Shown: piece by piece, positions 32,069-40,924 of the stretch
Layout: each line of letters starts with the position of its first letter
Numbering within the stretch: the stretch's first letter is position 1
NCBI GenBank assembly: GCA_019636565.1
Contig: JAHBXG010000031.1
Location: 1 to 40,979 of the forward strand
Source of the DNA: Phycisphaeraceae bacterium
GTDB lineage: Bacteria > Planctomycetota > Phycisphaerae > Phycisphaerales > UBA1924
DNA length: 40,979 bases
Reading direction: 5' to 3'
Made by a program: the position numbers and the translations under genes
The notes under the pieces: generated by a model
The model's input: the letters and a program-made list of their open reading frames with translations, nothing else
What the model was told of the DNA's origin: nothing
Databases searched by the model: none

Positions 32069-33212
32069 ACAGAATGCGAGTTCGCGGCTGGTCGTCGGGT
32101 GCATGACGGGCACCAGCATCGATGCGATTGACTGCGCACTGGTCCGAATCGACGGGCGCGGGCTTGCGATGAAGGCGTCGCTGGTCCGGGGTTCAACACA
32201 ATCGCTGGGCGAGCTGCGGGCGCCGCTGCGCGCGTTGGCAGAGCAGCGGCCCATGAGCGCGGGAGAGATCGCCAAGATGGCAATGGAGTTTGGAACGCTA
32301 CACGCGGAGGCGATTGGACGGCTGCTGATGTCCGAGCGAGCGGATTTGATCTGCGTGCACGGACAGACCGTCTTTCACGCGCCGCCTCTCTCATGGCAGT
32401 TGATGAATCCGTGGCCGATCGTGCGGGCGATACGGACACCCGTGGTGTATGACTTGCGCGGCGCGGACCTTGCCTCGGGCGGGCAGGGTGCTCCCGTCAC
32501 GCCCTTGGCGGATCACATTCTGCTCGCGGACTGGCCCGGGCTGGAGCTTGGCTGCTGCATTGTGAATCTTGGCGGCTTCGCGAATGCGACGGTGCTTGCG
32601 AAAACTGAATGCGATTCCTCCGGCCAATCAGCGGTGCGCGGCTTTGATATCTGCCCCTGCAACCAATTGCTGGACCGGATCGCAAGAGAAACGATGGGGC
32701 GAGAGTTTGATACCGATGGCGCGGAGGCTGCGCAAGGAAAAGTCGACACCAAGGTTTCATCTGAATTGACGAGTCTTGCCGCAGAGTCCGGTGGCGGCAT
32801 CCGCAGCCTGGGGACCGGAGACGAGGCTTTCACCTGGCTCAACACGAATCGGACCCGACTTGCCCCTCGCGACCTTGCGGCGACCGCGTGCGACGCTATC
32901 GCGGCGGTCATTGCGGCGCGCTGCGCCGGATCGGGCCCGATGCTGCTGGCCGGAGGTGGAGCCAAGAACAGGTCGCTCTTCGCGGCGCTCCAACGACATG
33001 CGGTGAGCAATGGAATCCCTTCTGTGCACCCCTCGGACCAATTCGGGCTTTCGAGCGAATATCGAGAGGCGATGGAATTTGCGGTACTGGGGGCACTTTG
33101 CGACGATCGAGTGCCGATCACGCTGCGGGGCGTTACCGGGGTGTCCGAGCCGGTGCCGATTTCCGGGTCGTGGGCGGGACTTGGGATCGAGCGTGCGACC
33201 AGCAGACACTGA
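32061..33212 (+). CDS. anmK: Anhydro-N-acetylmuramic acid kinase
   Basis: 383 residues, TTG start. It converts 1,6-anhydro-MurNAc to MurNAc-6-phosphate. Motifs: GCMTGTSIDAIDCALVRI (phosphate 1 loop), DLRGADLASGGQGAPVTPLA, IVNLGGFANAT and LAGGGAKNRSLF. The usual GFDTGPGN loop reads GFDICPCNQL, with both glycines replaced by cysteine. Length is normal for the family. It is translationally coupled to the hexosaminidase gene and followed by murQ, whose enzyme uses its product. Confidence 0.92.
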   Translation: MAEQNASSRLVVGCMTGTSIDAIDCALVRIDGRGLAMKASLVRGSTQSLGELRAPLRALAEQRPMSAGEIAKMAMEFGTLHAEAIGRLLMSERADLICVHGQTVFHAPPLSWQLMNPWPIVRAIRTPVVYDLRGADLASGGQGAPVTPLADHILLADWPGLELGCCIVNLGGFANATVLAKTECDSSGQSAVRGFDICPCNQLLDRIARETMGREFDTDGAEAAQGKVDTKVSSELTSLAAESGGGIRSLGTGDEAFTWLNTNRTRLAPRDLAATACDAIAAVIAARCAGSGPMLLAGGGAKNRSLFAALQRHAVSNGIPSVHPSDQFGLSSEYREAMEFAVLGALCDDRVPITLRGVTGVSEPVPISGSWAGLGIERATSRH

Positions 33213-33326
33213 AAGCGCCCCTACCCCCACCCCCCTACCCCCCACTCCCAACTCCATCCTCACCCCTCTCCCATTCTCAATTCCTTTCGCTTGGAGGGGG
33301 CCTCTGACTTGCGCTAGGGTTGGCCG
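33213..33326. other. C-rich anmK-murQ spacer, G-quadruplex motif on the minus strand
   Basis: At 33218-33249 runs of 4, 5, 6, 6 and 3 C are separated by 1-3 bases. The complementary strand therefore has four or more G tracts with very short loops, a canonical quadruplex-forming pattern. The rest of the spacer is pyrimidine-rich, then GGAGGGGGCC. Confidence 0.7.
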
Positions 33327-34247
33327 ATGGCACACCTGCCGCCGGATCGATCGCATGTGGTGACAGAGCATCGAAATCCACGCACGATGGATTTGCATGC
33401 TCTATCGGTGGCCCAGTGTGTGCAGGTGATTCAGCGTGAAGATCGGGCTGTCATAGCGGCGCTGGAAGCGGCGGCGCCTCAGATCGATGCTTTCATTTCT
33501 GCCGCGGAGCCGGGGTTCTTGAGCGGCGGACGGCTGGTTTACGTGGGAGCAGGAACTTCCGGAAGGCTGGGCGTCTTGGATGCGTCCGAGGCCCCACCCA
33601 CATTTCAGGTCAAACCAGGGCGAATCGTCGGGATCATCGCCGGGGGCGACGAAGCTCTCCGCAAGAGCAGCGAAGGCAAAGAGGACGATCCTCGGGGAGC
33701 GTGGGAAGAACTGCGGGCCTTGGAATTGAACGAGAAGGACAGCGTTGTCGGGATCGCCGCGGGGGGGACGACGCCGTATGTGCAAGGTGTGTTCGAGTTT
33801 GTGTCGAGGCTTTCAAGCCGTCCGACGAGCGCATTGCTAACTTGCTCGCCGATTCCCAAACCGGCCGGCGCGGGCATGTTGATCGTTCTGGAAACCGGGC
33901 CCGAGGTGCTGACCGGCTCGACCCGCATGAAGGCTGGAACGGCGACAAAGATGGCTCTCAACACCATCTCGACGGTGCTCATGGTCCGTTCGGGCAGGGT
34001 GTATGAGAACCTGATGGTCGATCTCCGGGCGACGAATGACAAGTTAAAGGATCGGGGGGCCCGGATCATCTCGACCCTGACGGGGCTGGCACGGGCGGAG
34101 GCGGTCGAATTGCTGGTGCGAGCCGGAAGCAGCGTAAAGGCGGCGGTCGTTATGCACCACAAGCAGGTTGATCACGGCACCGCCGAGCGGTTGCTCGTCG
34201 AGCACGACGGGCGGCTGGAGCGGGTGCTCGGGGATCGACGGGTCTAA
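33327..34247 (+). CDS. murQ: N-acetylmuramic acid 6-phosphate etherase
   Basis: 306 residues, a SIS-fold lyase that splits MurNAc-6-phosphate into GlcNAc-6-phosphate and D-lactate. Signature sequences: TEHRNPRTMDLHAL at the N-terminus, RLVYVGAGTSGRLGVLDASE, and ETGPEVLTGSTRMKAGTATK. It is the step after AnmK, and its gene follows anmK by 114 bp. Together they make a cytoplasmic route from anhydro-MurNAc to the GlcNAc pool. Confidence 0.97.
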   Translation: MAHLPPDRSHVVTEHRNPRTMDLHALSVAQCVQVIQREDRAVIAALEAAAPQIDAFISAAEPGFLSGGRLVYVGAGTSGRLGVLDASEAPPTFQVKPGRIVGIIAGGDEALRKSSEGKEDDPRGAWEELRALELNEKDSVVGIAAGGTTPYVQGVFEFVSRLSSRPTSALLTCSPIPKPAGAGMLIVLETGPEVLTGSTRMKAGTATKMALNTISTVLMVRSGRVYENLMVDLRATNDKLKDRGARIISTLTGLARAEAVELLVRAGSSVKAAVVMHHKQVDHGTAERLLVEHDGRLERVLGDRRV

Positions 34248-34407
34248 GGGGCTTTTTGGGGGGACTGGCCGGACGTAATCCGCTTCTCGTGGAAGGGTCC
34301 GCGAGCGTCAATCGCCAGGCGGGGAGGTGCTCCTACAACTTCGTGGAGCAGCAGCACGCGGGCCGATAGGAATTGCGGCGCGAGTGCGCTCTTCGAGGAG
34401 AATTGCG

Positions 34408-35667
34408 TTGGCCCGAATCCCGGTTGAGAGCGCATCCGCGACGGAGATTGTCGTTGAAGGCAAGAGGCTGGCCAGCTTTGGGGGGTGCAACTACCTCGGC
34501 TTGGCGCATCACACCGAAGTTCTGGACGCGGTCCGGGCCGGCCTCGATCGGTACGGACTCAGCACCACTGCTTCGCGTGAAACAACCGGTGACACCATGG
34601 CGCATGAGTTGCTCGAAGCCGAACTCGCCGGCTTCCTGCAAACCCAGCAATGCCTGGTGACCCCCGAGGGGTATTCGGCGAACCTCGCGCTCGGGCAGGC
34701 GCTCGCCCGCGACTATCGCGTAGCGATCACCGACGAGAAATGCCACCGGAGCGTCTCGCACGCTGTTGCAGCGGCAGGCATGCGGGTGATCGCATACCCG
34801 CACCTAGATACTCGCGCAGCGGGTGCGCTCGCGGGTGAGTACGTTCGCGAGGGCGTGGTGATTCTCACCGACGGCGTCTTCGCGGCGGACGGCTCGATCG
34901 CGCCTGCAAAGGCCCTATTCGACGTGCTTCCCAAGGGTCGCTCGCTCCTGGTTATCGACGATTGCCACGGCTTTTGCGTCCTCGGACGGAGCGGACGAGG
35001 CACCGCCGATCATCACGGCCTGAGCGGGGCTGGCATGCCTCTGGATTCACGCGTGCTGATCACGACAAGTCTTGCAAAGGGCCTGGGCTGCTACGGCGGC
35101 GCCCTTGCCGGCCCGTCGAGCATCGTTCAACTGGCTCAGGATGTCGCGAGCGTGTATCGCGGGACCACGCCGGCACCGCCCGCGATCGTCGAGGGCGCGC
35201 GCGCCGCCCTGAAGATTGTCCAGCGTGACCCGATTCTGATGCAGAAACTGCGAGCCAATACCGACCGGCTGCGTCGGGGGCTTGCCAAACTGGGAATCTC
35301 GCTTTATCCGACGCCCGCCCCGATCTTTACGTTTGTAACGGGCGACACCGCTTCGATGGACCGGATCCACCGACGCTTGATCGATGCCGGCTTCCTGGCT
35401 CCGCTCATCGCTTATCCGGGCGGACCGACCGACCGGTACTTCCGCGTGACGGTCAACGCGATGCACACTTCGGAACAAATCGACGGATTGCTTGCGGCAT
35501 TTGCCGGCGCGATGGATTCGGAACCGACATTGAAATCGGATGGTGAAAACGAAGCCAAACCCTTGAAGATCAGCGACGGACAGAGTGGTGGCCGCGAGTT
35601 GATCGGGCCCTGGGATTTCTCGCTCTCCCCGACTCTTACGCCTCGACTGCCCGCTCTGCCGAGCTAG
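34408..35667 (+). CDS. Alpha-oxoamine synthase-like PLP enzyme (AONS/KBL family)
   Basis: 419 residues from TTG 34408, chosen because AGGAG stands 7 nt upstream; an earlier GTG at 34327 has its G-rich run directly against the codon. Family pattern: LASFGGCNYLGLAHHTEV, STTASRETTGDTMAHELLE, and the PLP lysine in TTSLAKGLGCYGGALAG. The usual DEAHSxG is replaced by IDDCHGFCVLGRSGRG. Relatives condense an amino acid with an acyl-CoA (biotin, threonine, sphingolipid pathways). A C-terminal tail of about 45 residues exceeds the family length. The last 32 nt overlap the convergent ROK gene. Substrate unknown. Confidence 0.85.
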   Translation: MARIPVESASATEIVVEGKRLASFGGCNYLGLAHHTEVLDAVRAGLDRYGLSTTASRETTGDTMAHELLEAELAGFLQTQQCLVTPEGYSANLALGQALARDYRVAITDEKCHRSVSHAVAAAGMRVIAYPHLDTRAAGALAGEYVREGVVILTDGVFAADGSIAPAKALFDVLPKGRSLLVIDDCHGFCVLGRSGRGTADHHGLSGAGMPLDSRVLITTSLAKGLGCYGGALAGPSSIVQLAQDVASVYRGTTPAPPAIVEGARAALKIVQRDPILMQKLRANTDRLRRGLAKLGISLYPTPAPIFTFVTGDTASMDRIHRRLIDAGFLAPLIAYPGGPTDRYFRVTVNAMHTSEQIDGLLAAFAGAMDSEPTLKSDGENEAKPLKISDGQSGGRELIGPWDFSLSPTLTPRLPALPS

Positions 35668-36484
35668 GACTCGCGAGGCGTGCCGCGCCGATGGCGGCGT
35701 GGTATGGCGTCGAACCGAAGGCCAACTGCCAGTGGGGTTTTGCCACGGGAGTAAGGTCGGCGCGAACTGCTGCATCGAGCACGGCGCGGCAAGATGCAAA
35801 CTGCATGCCGATAAACCCCAACAAGGCGACCGTGTCGGGCCGGTAGATCGCGTGGGCAATGCGAATCGCGCGAGCGAGCGCTCGGATCGGCTTTGATCGT
35901 TCATGGAATCCGGCAATCGCTTCCGGAAGGCCCTCGCCAAATTCCGACCGAAGTGGCTTGGCCCCGAGATAGGACTCGAGCGTGCGTGGCTCGGAATTTT
36001 GGTCGAGCGTTACATCGACTTGCCCGAGATGTCCGGGGGTCTCGCCGCTGACATGGAGTGGTCGTCCATCATCGAGGACACTGGCTCCGACTCCCGTTCC
36101 GATAGAAATTGCCAAAAGCCGTCCGGTCGGTCGCTGTGCCGTCCAAAAGTCGTGCGCCGCGGCATGAGCGTCTGAGGTCACTTGGGGATTGATCCGAATG
36201 CCGATCGCGCCGGATACCAGATCGACAAGCGGGAGGTTTTCGAGCCCCGGGACGTTTATTGACTGAGCCACGTGCTTCCTGGACGGATCAAGACGGCCCG
36301 GCACGCACAACCCCAGTGCTTGGGCCTCCTGAGCGCCGGCCGGCACGGCATCGGCAATCGCCCGCTGGAGTGTCGCTGCCGTCGGAGCGGCATATTCCGC
36401 ACTCCGGCCGGTCGTGACGCATTCCCCTTCCACCAAGGCCGCCTTGACAGAAGTTCCCCCGATATCGATGCCCAGCAGCCGCAT
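35636..36484 (-). CDS. ROK-family sugar kinase
   Basis: 282 residues. The phosphate-binding start LLGIDIGGTSVKAALVEG and the second ATP motif LLAISIGTGVGASVLDDG are clear; the catalytic region is SDAHAAAHDFW and the ROK ExGH-like site reads ETPGHLGQVDV. The cysteine-rich zinc motif of many ROK kinases is missing. Next to murQ and the hexosaminidase a GlcNAc or MurNAc kinase role is attractive, but the gene is convergent, not in the operon. ATG at 36484. Confidence 0.88.
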   Translation of the reverse strand: MRLLGIDIGGTSVKAALVEGECVTTGRSAEYAAPTAATLQRAIADAVPAGAQEAQALGLCVPGRLDPSRKHVAQSINVPGLENLPLVDLVSGAIGIRINPQVTSDAHAAAHDFWTAQRPTGRLLAISIGTGVGASVLDDGRPLHVSGETPGHLGQVDVTLDQNSEPRTLESYLGAKPLRSEFGEGLPEAIAGFHERSKPIRALARAIRIAHAIYRPDTVALLGFIGMQFASCRAVLDAAVRADLTPVAKPHWQLAFGSTPYHAAIGAARLASPSSAERAVEA

Positions 36485-36661
36485 GCCGGATCATTCGACC
36501 CGATCCCGAACGCGACATGAAGAGAAGTTGAAGCCGGCTGTCCGCGGCGTACACTTGGCGTCCTTCCCGGGACACCCTGACGGCCGCCGAGTGGCGGCTG
36601 GCCACCGACGATCCAAACGCCGGCGCGATGAGCGTTGGGCCATGTTTGCGGAGCAGATCCG

Positions 36662-38059
36662 ATGACTCAGACGCTTGCAGCCGAAGATGTGAAGAACAAC
36701 GACGTTCAGATTCAAGACGCGGGACCGTGCCGCAAACGGATTTCGATCCGGATCCCGAAGGAACGGGTGAACGAGAAACTGAAGGAATCGCTGGCGGCCG
36801 TTTCGGCGGAAGCGCAGGTTCCGGGATTCCGCAAGGGGCATGTGCCGGCGGCGCTCGTCGAGAAGCGGTTCGGCGCGACGCTCCGCAATGAAGCGAAGAA
36901 CCAGTTGGTCGCCACGGCGTACAGCGCCGCGATCGAAAAGGCAAACTTGAAGATCGTCGGGGACCCATTCAGCGAGTCACTCGGCAATGTCGAGATCAAA
37001 GAAGGCCAGGATCTTGCGTTCGATATCGATGTCGAAGTGCAGCCGGAATTCGCTCTCCCGAGCCTCGACGGCATCCCGGTGAAGAAGCCGACGATCGAAC
37101 TGCCCGATAGCGCCGTCAACGACGAAGTCCAGAAGATACTGATCAACGAGGGCGACCTCGAGGCTCGCGAGAAACCCGAGGCGGGCGACTACCTCACCGG
37201 GCACGGCGTCATGAAGGGTGCCGATGGCACCGAGTTCTACAACATCAAGGGCTGCGTCGTTCAGATCCCCACGACCGACAAGGGCGGCAAGGGCATGATC
37301 CTGGGCGTGATGGTCAACGACTTCTCAAAGCAGTTCGGTCTTCCCAAGGCCGGAGAGACTGCGACCATCAAGACCAAAGGACCGGAAAACCACGAGGTCG
37401 AGCAGGTTCGTGGCGCGGATCTCACCATTACATTCCAGGTTGACCGCGTGGACCGCATCCTCCCGGCGAAGATCGAGAACGTCATCAAGAATTTCGGCAT
37501 GACCGACGAGCAGCAGCTCCGCGATGCCATCAAGCAGCGGATGGAACAGCGCGTCATGATCCAGCAGCAGTCGGTGATGCGCCAGCAACTGGCCCAGCAC
37601 CTTCTGGCCAATACCAAGATCGACCTTCCCGAGCGCATCACGGCCATCCAATCGGCCCGTAATTTCGAGCGCCGGCGCATGGAGCTCATGTACCGGGGCG
37701 TCGATGCTCAGAAGATCGAAGAGCACATTGCAGAACTCCGCAGCGGCAGCAGTGAAGTTGCGGTGCGGGAGCTCAAGTTGTTCTTCATCCTGAACCGCGC
37801 CGCTGACGAGTTCAACGTCCGCGTCGAGGAGGCCGAGATGAACGGTCGCATCGCCCAGTTGGCCGCGGAACGCGGCGTCCGTCCGGACAAGTTGCGCCAG
37901 GAAATCATGCAGCGCAATCAGCTCGGCGTGATCTACCAGCAGATCCGTGATCACAAGGCGATGGACGCCATCATGCAGAAGGCGAACATTACCGAAATGC
38001 CTGCGGAAGAGTTCAACAAGATCATGGCGGAAGAAGCCAAAGGCGGCGTGCCGGCCTGA
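36662..38059 (+). CDS. tig: Trigger factor
   Basis: 465 residues. N-terminal ribosome-binding domain with the signature loop VPGFRKGHVPAALVEKRFG (about residues 55-73), a central PPIase-like domain (about 155-250), and a helical C-terminal chaperone domain. It binds nascent chains at the ribosome exit. ATG at 36662 fits better than an upstream in-frame ATG at 36635, since family members start just ahead of the first strand. Divergent from the ROK kinase with 177 bp between them. Confidence 0.97.
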   Translation: MTQTLAAEDVKNNDVQIQDAGPCRKRISIRIPKERVNEKLKESLAAVSAEAQVPGFRKGHVPAALVEKRFGATLRNEAKNQLVATAYSAAIEKANLKIVGDPFSESLGNVEIKEGQDLAFDIDVEVQPEFALPSLDGIPVKKPTIELPDSAVNDEVQKILINEGDLEAREKPEAGDYLTGHGVMKGADGTEFYNIKGCVVQIPTTDKGGKGMILGVMVNDFSKQFGLPKAGETATIKTKGPENHEVEQVRGADLTITFQVDRVDRILPAKIENVIKNFGMTDEQQLRDAIKQRMEQRVMIQQQSVMRQQLAQHLLANTKIDLPERITAIQSARNFERRRMELMYRGVDAQKIEEHIAELRSGSSEVAVRELKLFFILNRAADEFNVRVEEAEMNGRIAQLAAERGVRPDKLRQEIMQRNQLGVIYQQIRDHKAMDAIMQKANITEMPAEEFNKIMAEEAKGGVPA

Positions 38060-38311
38060 ATCGATGATCAAGTCCTGATTCGCGGCAAGTCGGGCTTTGC
38101 GCCCTTCGCGGCGCTGCGGGCGCTTTGCGGCAGGGCGCGGGCTTGAACACGGCGAACGTCGAAATCGGGGACCGGGCACCGTACGCGCCCCAAGCGAGGT
38201 GAACGGCACCTTTGCGTTCGTGGGGCGAGCTATCGCTGCTTCAGCCGCACGCCGGTCCATCGCGCTCATCGCGGCGTCGCGATGAGATCCGCCAGACTCC
38301 TGCCACTCGAT

Positions 38312-38623
38312 TCAAGTGTTGCGGATTTCTTCCGAGGTCAGCAGCGGCTGATTCACCGCACCGCACGCGGGACAGATGCTCCCGTGCTGGCCGATGGGCT
38401 GTGACTTCATGGAGCCGCCGCAACTCCAGCACATGGGCTCGTGCAGACGAACCGCGACGTGATTCAGCGCGACTGCGACGATTGCAACGCCCACGCCGAT
38501 CACGGGCCAGGCGGGAATCGTGCTCCACGCAATGATGCCGATCGCGGCGAGCACGGTGGCCATCACCACGGCCAAGGCTTTGAGCCGGATCCCCTGCAAC
38601 CAGCTTCGAGACTTCTGAAGCAT
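38312..38623 (-). CDS. Small membrane protein with zinc ribbon
   Basis: 103 residues. Two adjacent hydrophobic helices (LKALAVVMATVLAAIGIIAW, PVIGVGVAIVAVALNHVAV) are followed by a four-cysteine knuckle pair CWSCGG...CPACG typical of a zinc ribbon facing the cytoplasm. Function unknown. ATG at 38623, with a GTG one codon earlier; no clear ribosome site. About 250 bp on its 3' side, up to tig, hold no recognisable gene. Confidence 0.7.
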   Translation of the reverse strand: MLQKSRSWLQGIRLKALAVVMATVLAAIGIIAWSTIPAWPVIGVGVAIVAVALNHVAVRLHEPMCWSCGGSMKSQPIGQHGSICPACGAVNQPLLTSEEIRNT

Positions 38624-38757
38624 CACAGGAAAAGCATACGCGGGAAGTCAATGCCAGTTCGGACCGGAATTACCCGGGAGCAGCCATTGTCCCACCGCCC
38701 GGAGGCGAGCCCTTGCCCCAACCCTCGCTCCGATCGAGGAGGGGGCTCCTGAACAAA

Positions 38758-39924
38758 TCAGCCGTTCCACTTGCGATTGGGGGCCCCGACGTACTGGCTG
38801 AGCGGGCGGATCAGGCGGTTGTTGGCGTGCTGTTCCATGATGTGGGCGCACCAGCCGCTGACCCGGGCCGCGACAAAGATCGGCGTGTACTGCGGCACAG
38901 GGATGCCCATGACGTAATACGTCATGCCGCAGGGGAAATCGACGTTCGGGTGGATGTTCTTGTCCCGGAGCATGATCTTCTGGACCTCGTCACCGATCTC
39001 GAACCACTTGAGCTGGCTAGGGCCCTGCTTGCGTGCGATTTCTCGCCCGAGTTTGCCCAGAATCGGGGCACGGTGGTCGCCGTTCTTATAGACGCGATGG
39101 CCAAAGCCCATCAACTTGCGCTTCTCGGCGTACGCCTTCTTCATGAAGTCTTCAACCGAGCCCTTACCCGCTTCTGTGAACTCGCGGATTTCCTTGAGCA
39201 TCTCCATTGCGGCCTCGTTGGCGCCGCCGTGGAGGGGGCCCTTGAGGGCGGCGATCCCGCCGCAGACCGCGCCGTGCATGTCGCTCAGCGTGCCCGCGAT
39301 CACGCGGCTCGTGAACGTGCTCGCGTTGAAATCGTGCTCGGCGTAGAGGATGAGCGAGACATCGATGCAGCGGGCGTACTCGGCGGGCGGCTTTGTGCCC
39401 GTCATCATGTAGAGCAGGTTCGCGGCATGATCGAGCGAGGGATCTCCCCCCCGCTCCTGCCCGACGATCGCTTTGCCGTCGATCACGTTTTGCATGTGGC
39501 CGATGATGGTCGGGGTCTTTGCGAGCAGTCGCTTGGCCTTGCGCAGGTTCGCCGCGGCTGAGTTGTCCTGACATTCCTTATCGAGGTGGCCGAGGATCGA
39601 AGTAGCGGTGCGGAGCACATCCATCGGCACTGCCGTGCCGGCCTTGAGCCACGGCGCGGACTGCTTCAGAAACTCGATGACGGGCAGAGGCAGGGCGCGC
39701 TCGGCAACGAGTTCGGCTTTGAACTTTTTCAGTTCATCGGCGGAGGGCTTGTGACCGACGAGCAGGACGTGAGAGACCTCCTCGAAGGAGGCGTGCTCGG
39801 CGAGATCGTGGATCTCGTATCCCCGATAGAAAAGCCCGCCCTGCTCGACCGAGCAGATGCTGGTTTCACCGGCGATGATGCCTTCAAGACCCTTGGCGAA
39901 CGCGGCTTCGGCGGTTGTGGACAT
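38758..39924 (-). CDS. prpC: Citrate synthase family, probably 2-methylcitrate synthase
   Basis: 388 residues from ATG 39924 (AAAGAGGT upstream). Active-site regions: GAVCGGIAALKGPLHGGANE (His), KLMGFGHRVYKNGDHRAP (His) and PNVDFPCGMTYYVMGIP (Asp). Length and residues fit the small prokaryotic citrate/2-methylcitrate synthases. Lying directly after a methylisocitrate-lyase gene on the same strand (82-bp gap) argues for propionyl-CoA plus oxaloacetate as substrates; sequence alone does not exclude citrate synthase. Confidence 0.85.
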   Translation of the reverse strand: MSTTAEAAFAKGLEGIIAGETSICSVEQGGLFYRGYEIHDLAEHASFEEVSHVLLVGHKPSADELKKFKAELVAERALPLPVIEFLKQSAPWLKAGTAVPMDVLRTATSILGHLDKECQDNSAAANLRKAKRLLAKTPTIIGHMQNVIDGKAIVGQERGGDPSLDHAANLLYMMTGTKPPAEYARCIDVSLILYAEHDFNASTFTSRVIAGTLSDMHGAVCGGIAALKGPLHGGANEAAMEMLKEIREFTEAGKGSVEDFMKKAYAEKRKLMGFGHRVYKNGDHRAPILGKLGREIARKQGPSQLKWFEIGDEVQKIMLRDKNIHPNVDFPCGMTYYVMGIPVPQYTPIFVAARVSGWCAHIMEQHANNRLIRPLSQYVGAPNRKWNG

Positions 39925-40006
39925 AGATACCTCTTTGGAATGAGTTGCAGCATAGGGGAAAAGCCGCGGAGCGACGATCCGGGCAGTCCCCCTATTTGGG
40001 CCGTCC

Positions 40007-40924
40007 CTATCTACCGAATTCCCAGGGCACCCCGGGCTTGTATTCAATCAGGCCATACAACTCCTGTCGAGTCTGCATCTGCCCGAGGAATCCCTCAACA
40101 GATCCGCTCTGCTTGAGTTGCGCAAGTGCCCGATCGACCGCCCCCATCGCGACCCGCAACAGGCTGACGGGATATATCACACATGAATACCCCATTGCCC
40201 CGAACTTCGCGAGCGGAATGATCGGCGTCTTTCCGAACTCGGTCATGTTCGCGAGCAGGTAGACCTTGGGACACGTCGCGCGGAGTTGCTGCGCAAAGTC
40301 TGCAAATTCCTTCTCGCTCGTGAGGCCCTCTGGGAAGATCATGTCGGCGCCGGCCTGCACGTAGGCCTTCGCACGGTTCACAGCGGCATCGAACCCTTCC
40401 ACCCCTTTCGCATCGGTTCGCGCACAGACAACGAAGCCGCAATCCGCCTCCAACGCCGTCGTTACGCGATCCGCAGCCGCCGCGGCCCACTGCACTTTCT
40501 CGACCATGTGGTCGAGCGGCACCAGTTCCTTGCCGTCGAGGTGGCCGCAGCGCTTGGGGAATTTCTGGTCTTCCAGGTGCAGGCCCGCAGCGCCCGCTCG
40601 GGCGTATTCAATCACGGTTCGTCGCACCATCTCTGCTTCGCCGAAGCCTGTGTCAGCATCCGCGAGCACCGGAAGCCCGCTCGCGTCTGCTACCTCCCGA
40701 ATCACGCGGCAGAAATGCTCGAGCGTGAGCAGCCCGACGTCGGGCACGCCGGCGGAAACGCTGGTCGCGGCACCCGAGACGTAGCAGGCCTCAAAGCCGT
40801 GTTTGGCGATCGCACGCCCGCAGAGCGCGTTGAACGCGCCGGGGATGGCGATGCAGCCCGTGTCCATCGCCGCCCGCAGGCGGCTGCCGGGAGAACCAAG
40901 AGTTTGGGAGAGGCCTGTGGTCAT
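40007..40924 (-). CDS. prpB: Methylisocitrate lyase
   Basis: 305 residues of the isocitrate lyase/PEP mutase superfamily. Metal and substrate residues: VLADADTGFGEAEMV, and the catalytic-loop motif KRCGHLDGKEL carrying the KKCGH-like cysteine; GLHLEDQ and ARTDAKGVEGFD follow. It splits 2-methylisocitrate into pyruvate and succinate, ending the methylcitrate cycle. ATG at 40922-40924. A TATAGA (40963-40968, minus strand) upstream may be its -10 box; the -35 would lie beyond the window. Confidence 0.93.
   Translation of the reverse strand: MTTGLSQTLGSPGSRLRAAMDTGCIAIPGAFNALCGRAIAKHGFEACYVSGAATSVSAGVPDVGLLTLEHFCRVIREVADASGLPVLADADTGFGEAEMVRRTVIEYARAGAAGLHLEDQKFPKRCGHLDGKELVPLDHMVEKVQWAAAAADRVTTALEADCGFVVCARTDAKGVEGFDAAVNRAKAYVQAGADMIFPEGLTSEKEFADFAQQLRATCPKVYLLANMTEFGKTPIIPLAKFGAMGYSCVIYPVSLLRVAMGAVDRALAQLKQSGSVEGFLGQMQTRQELYGLIEYKPGVPWEFGR

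Noticed and set aside
38060..38311. Small gene after trigger factor
   Set aside because: Short open frames here are Arg/Ala-rich without start signals; nothing supported was found.
38758..39924. Housekeeping gltA
   Set aside because: Not excluded, but the adjacent methylisocitrate lyase on the same strand makes a methylcitrate synthase more likely.
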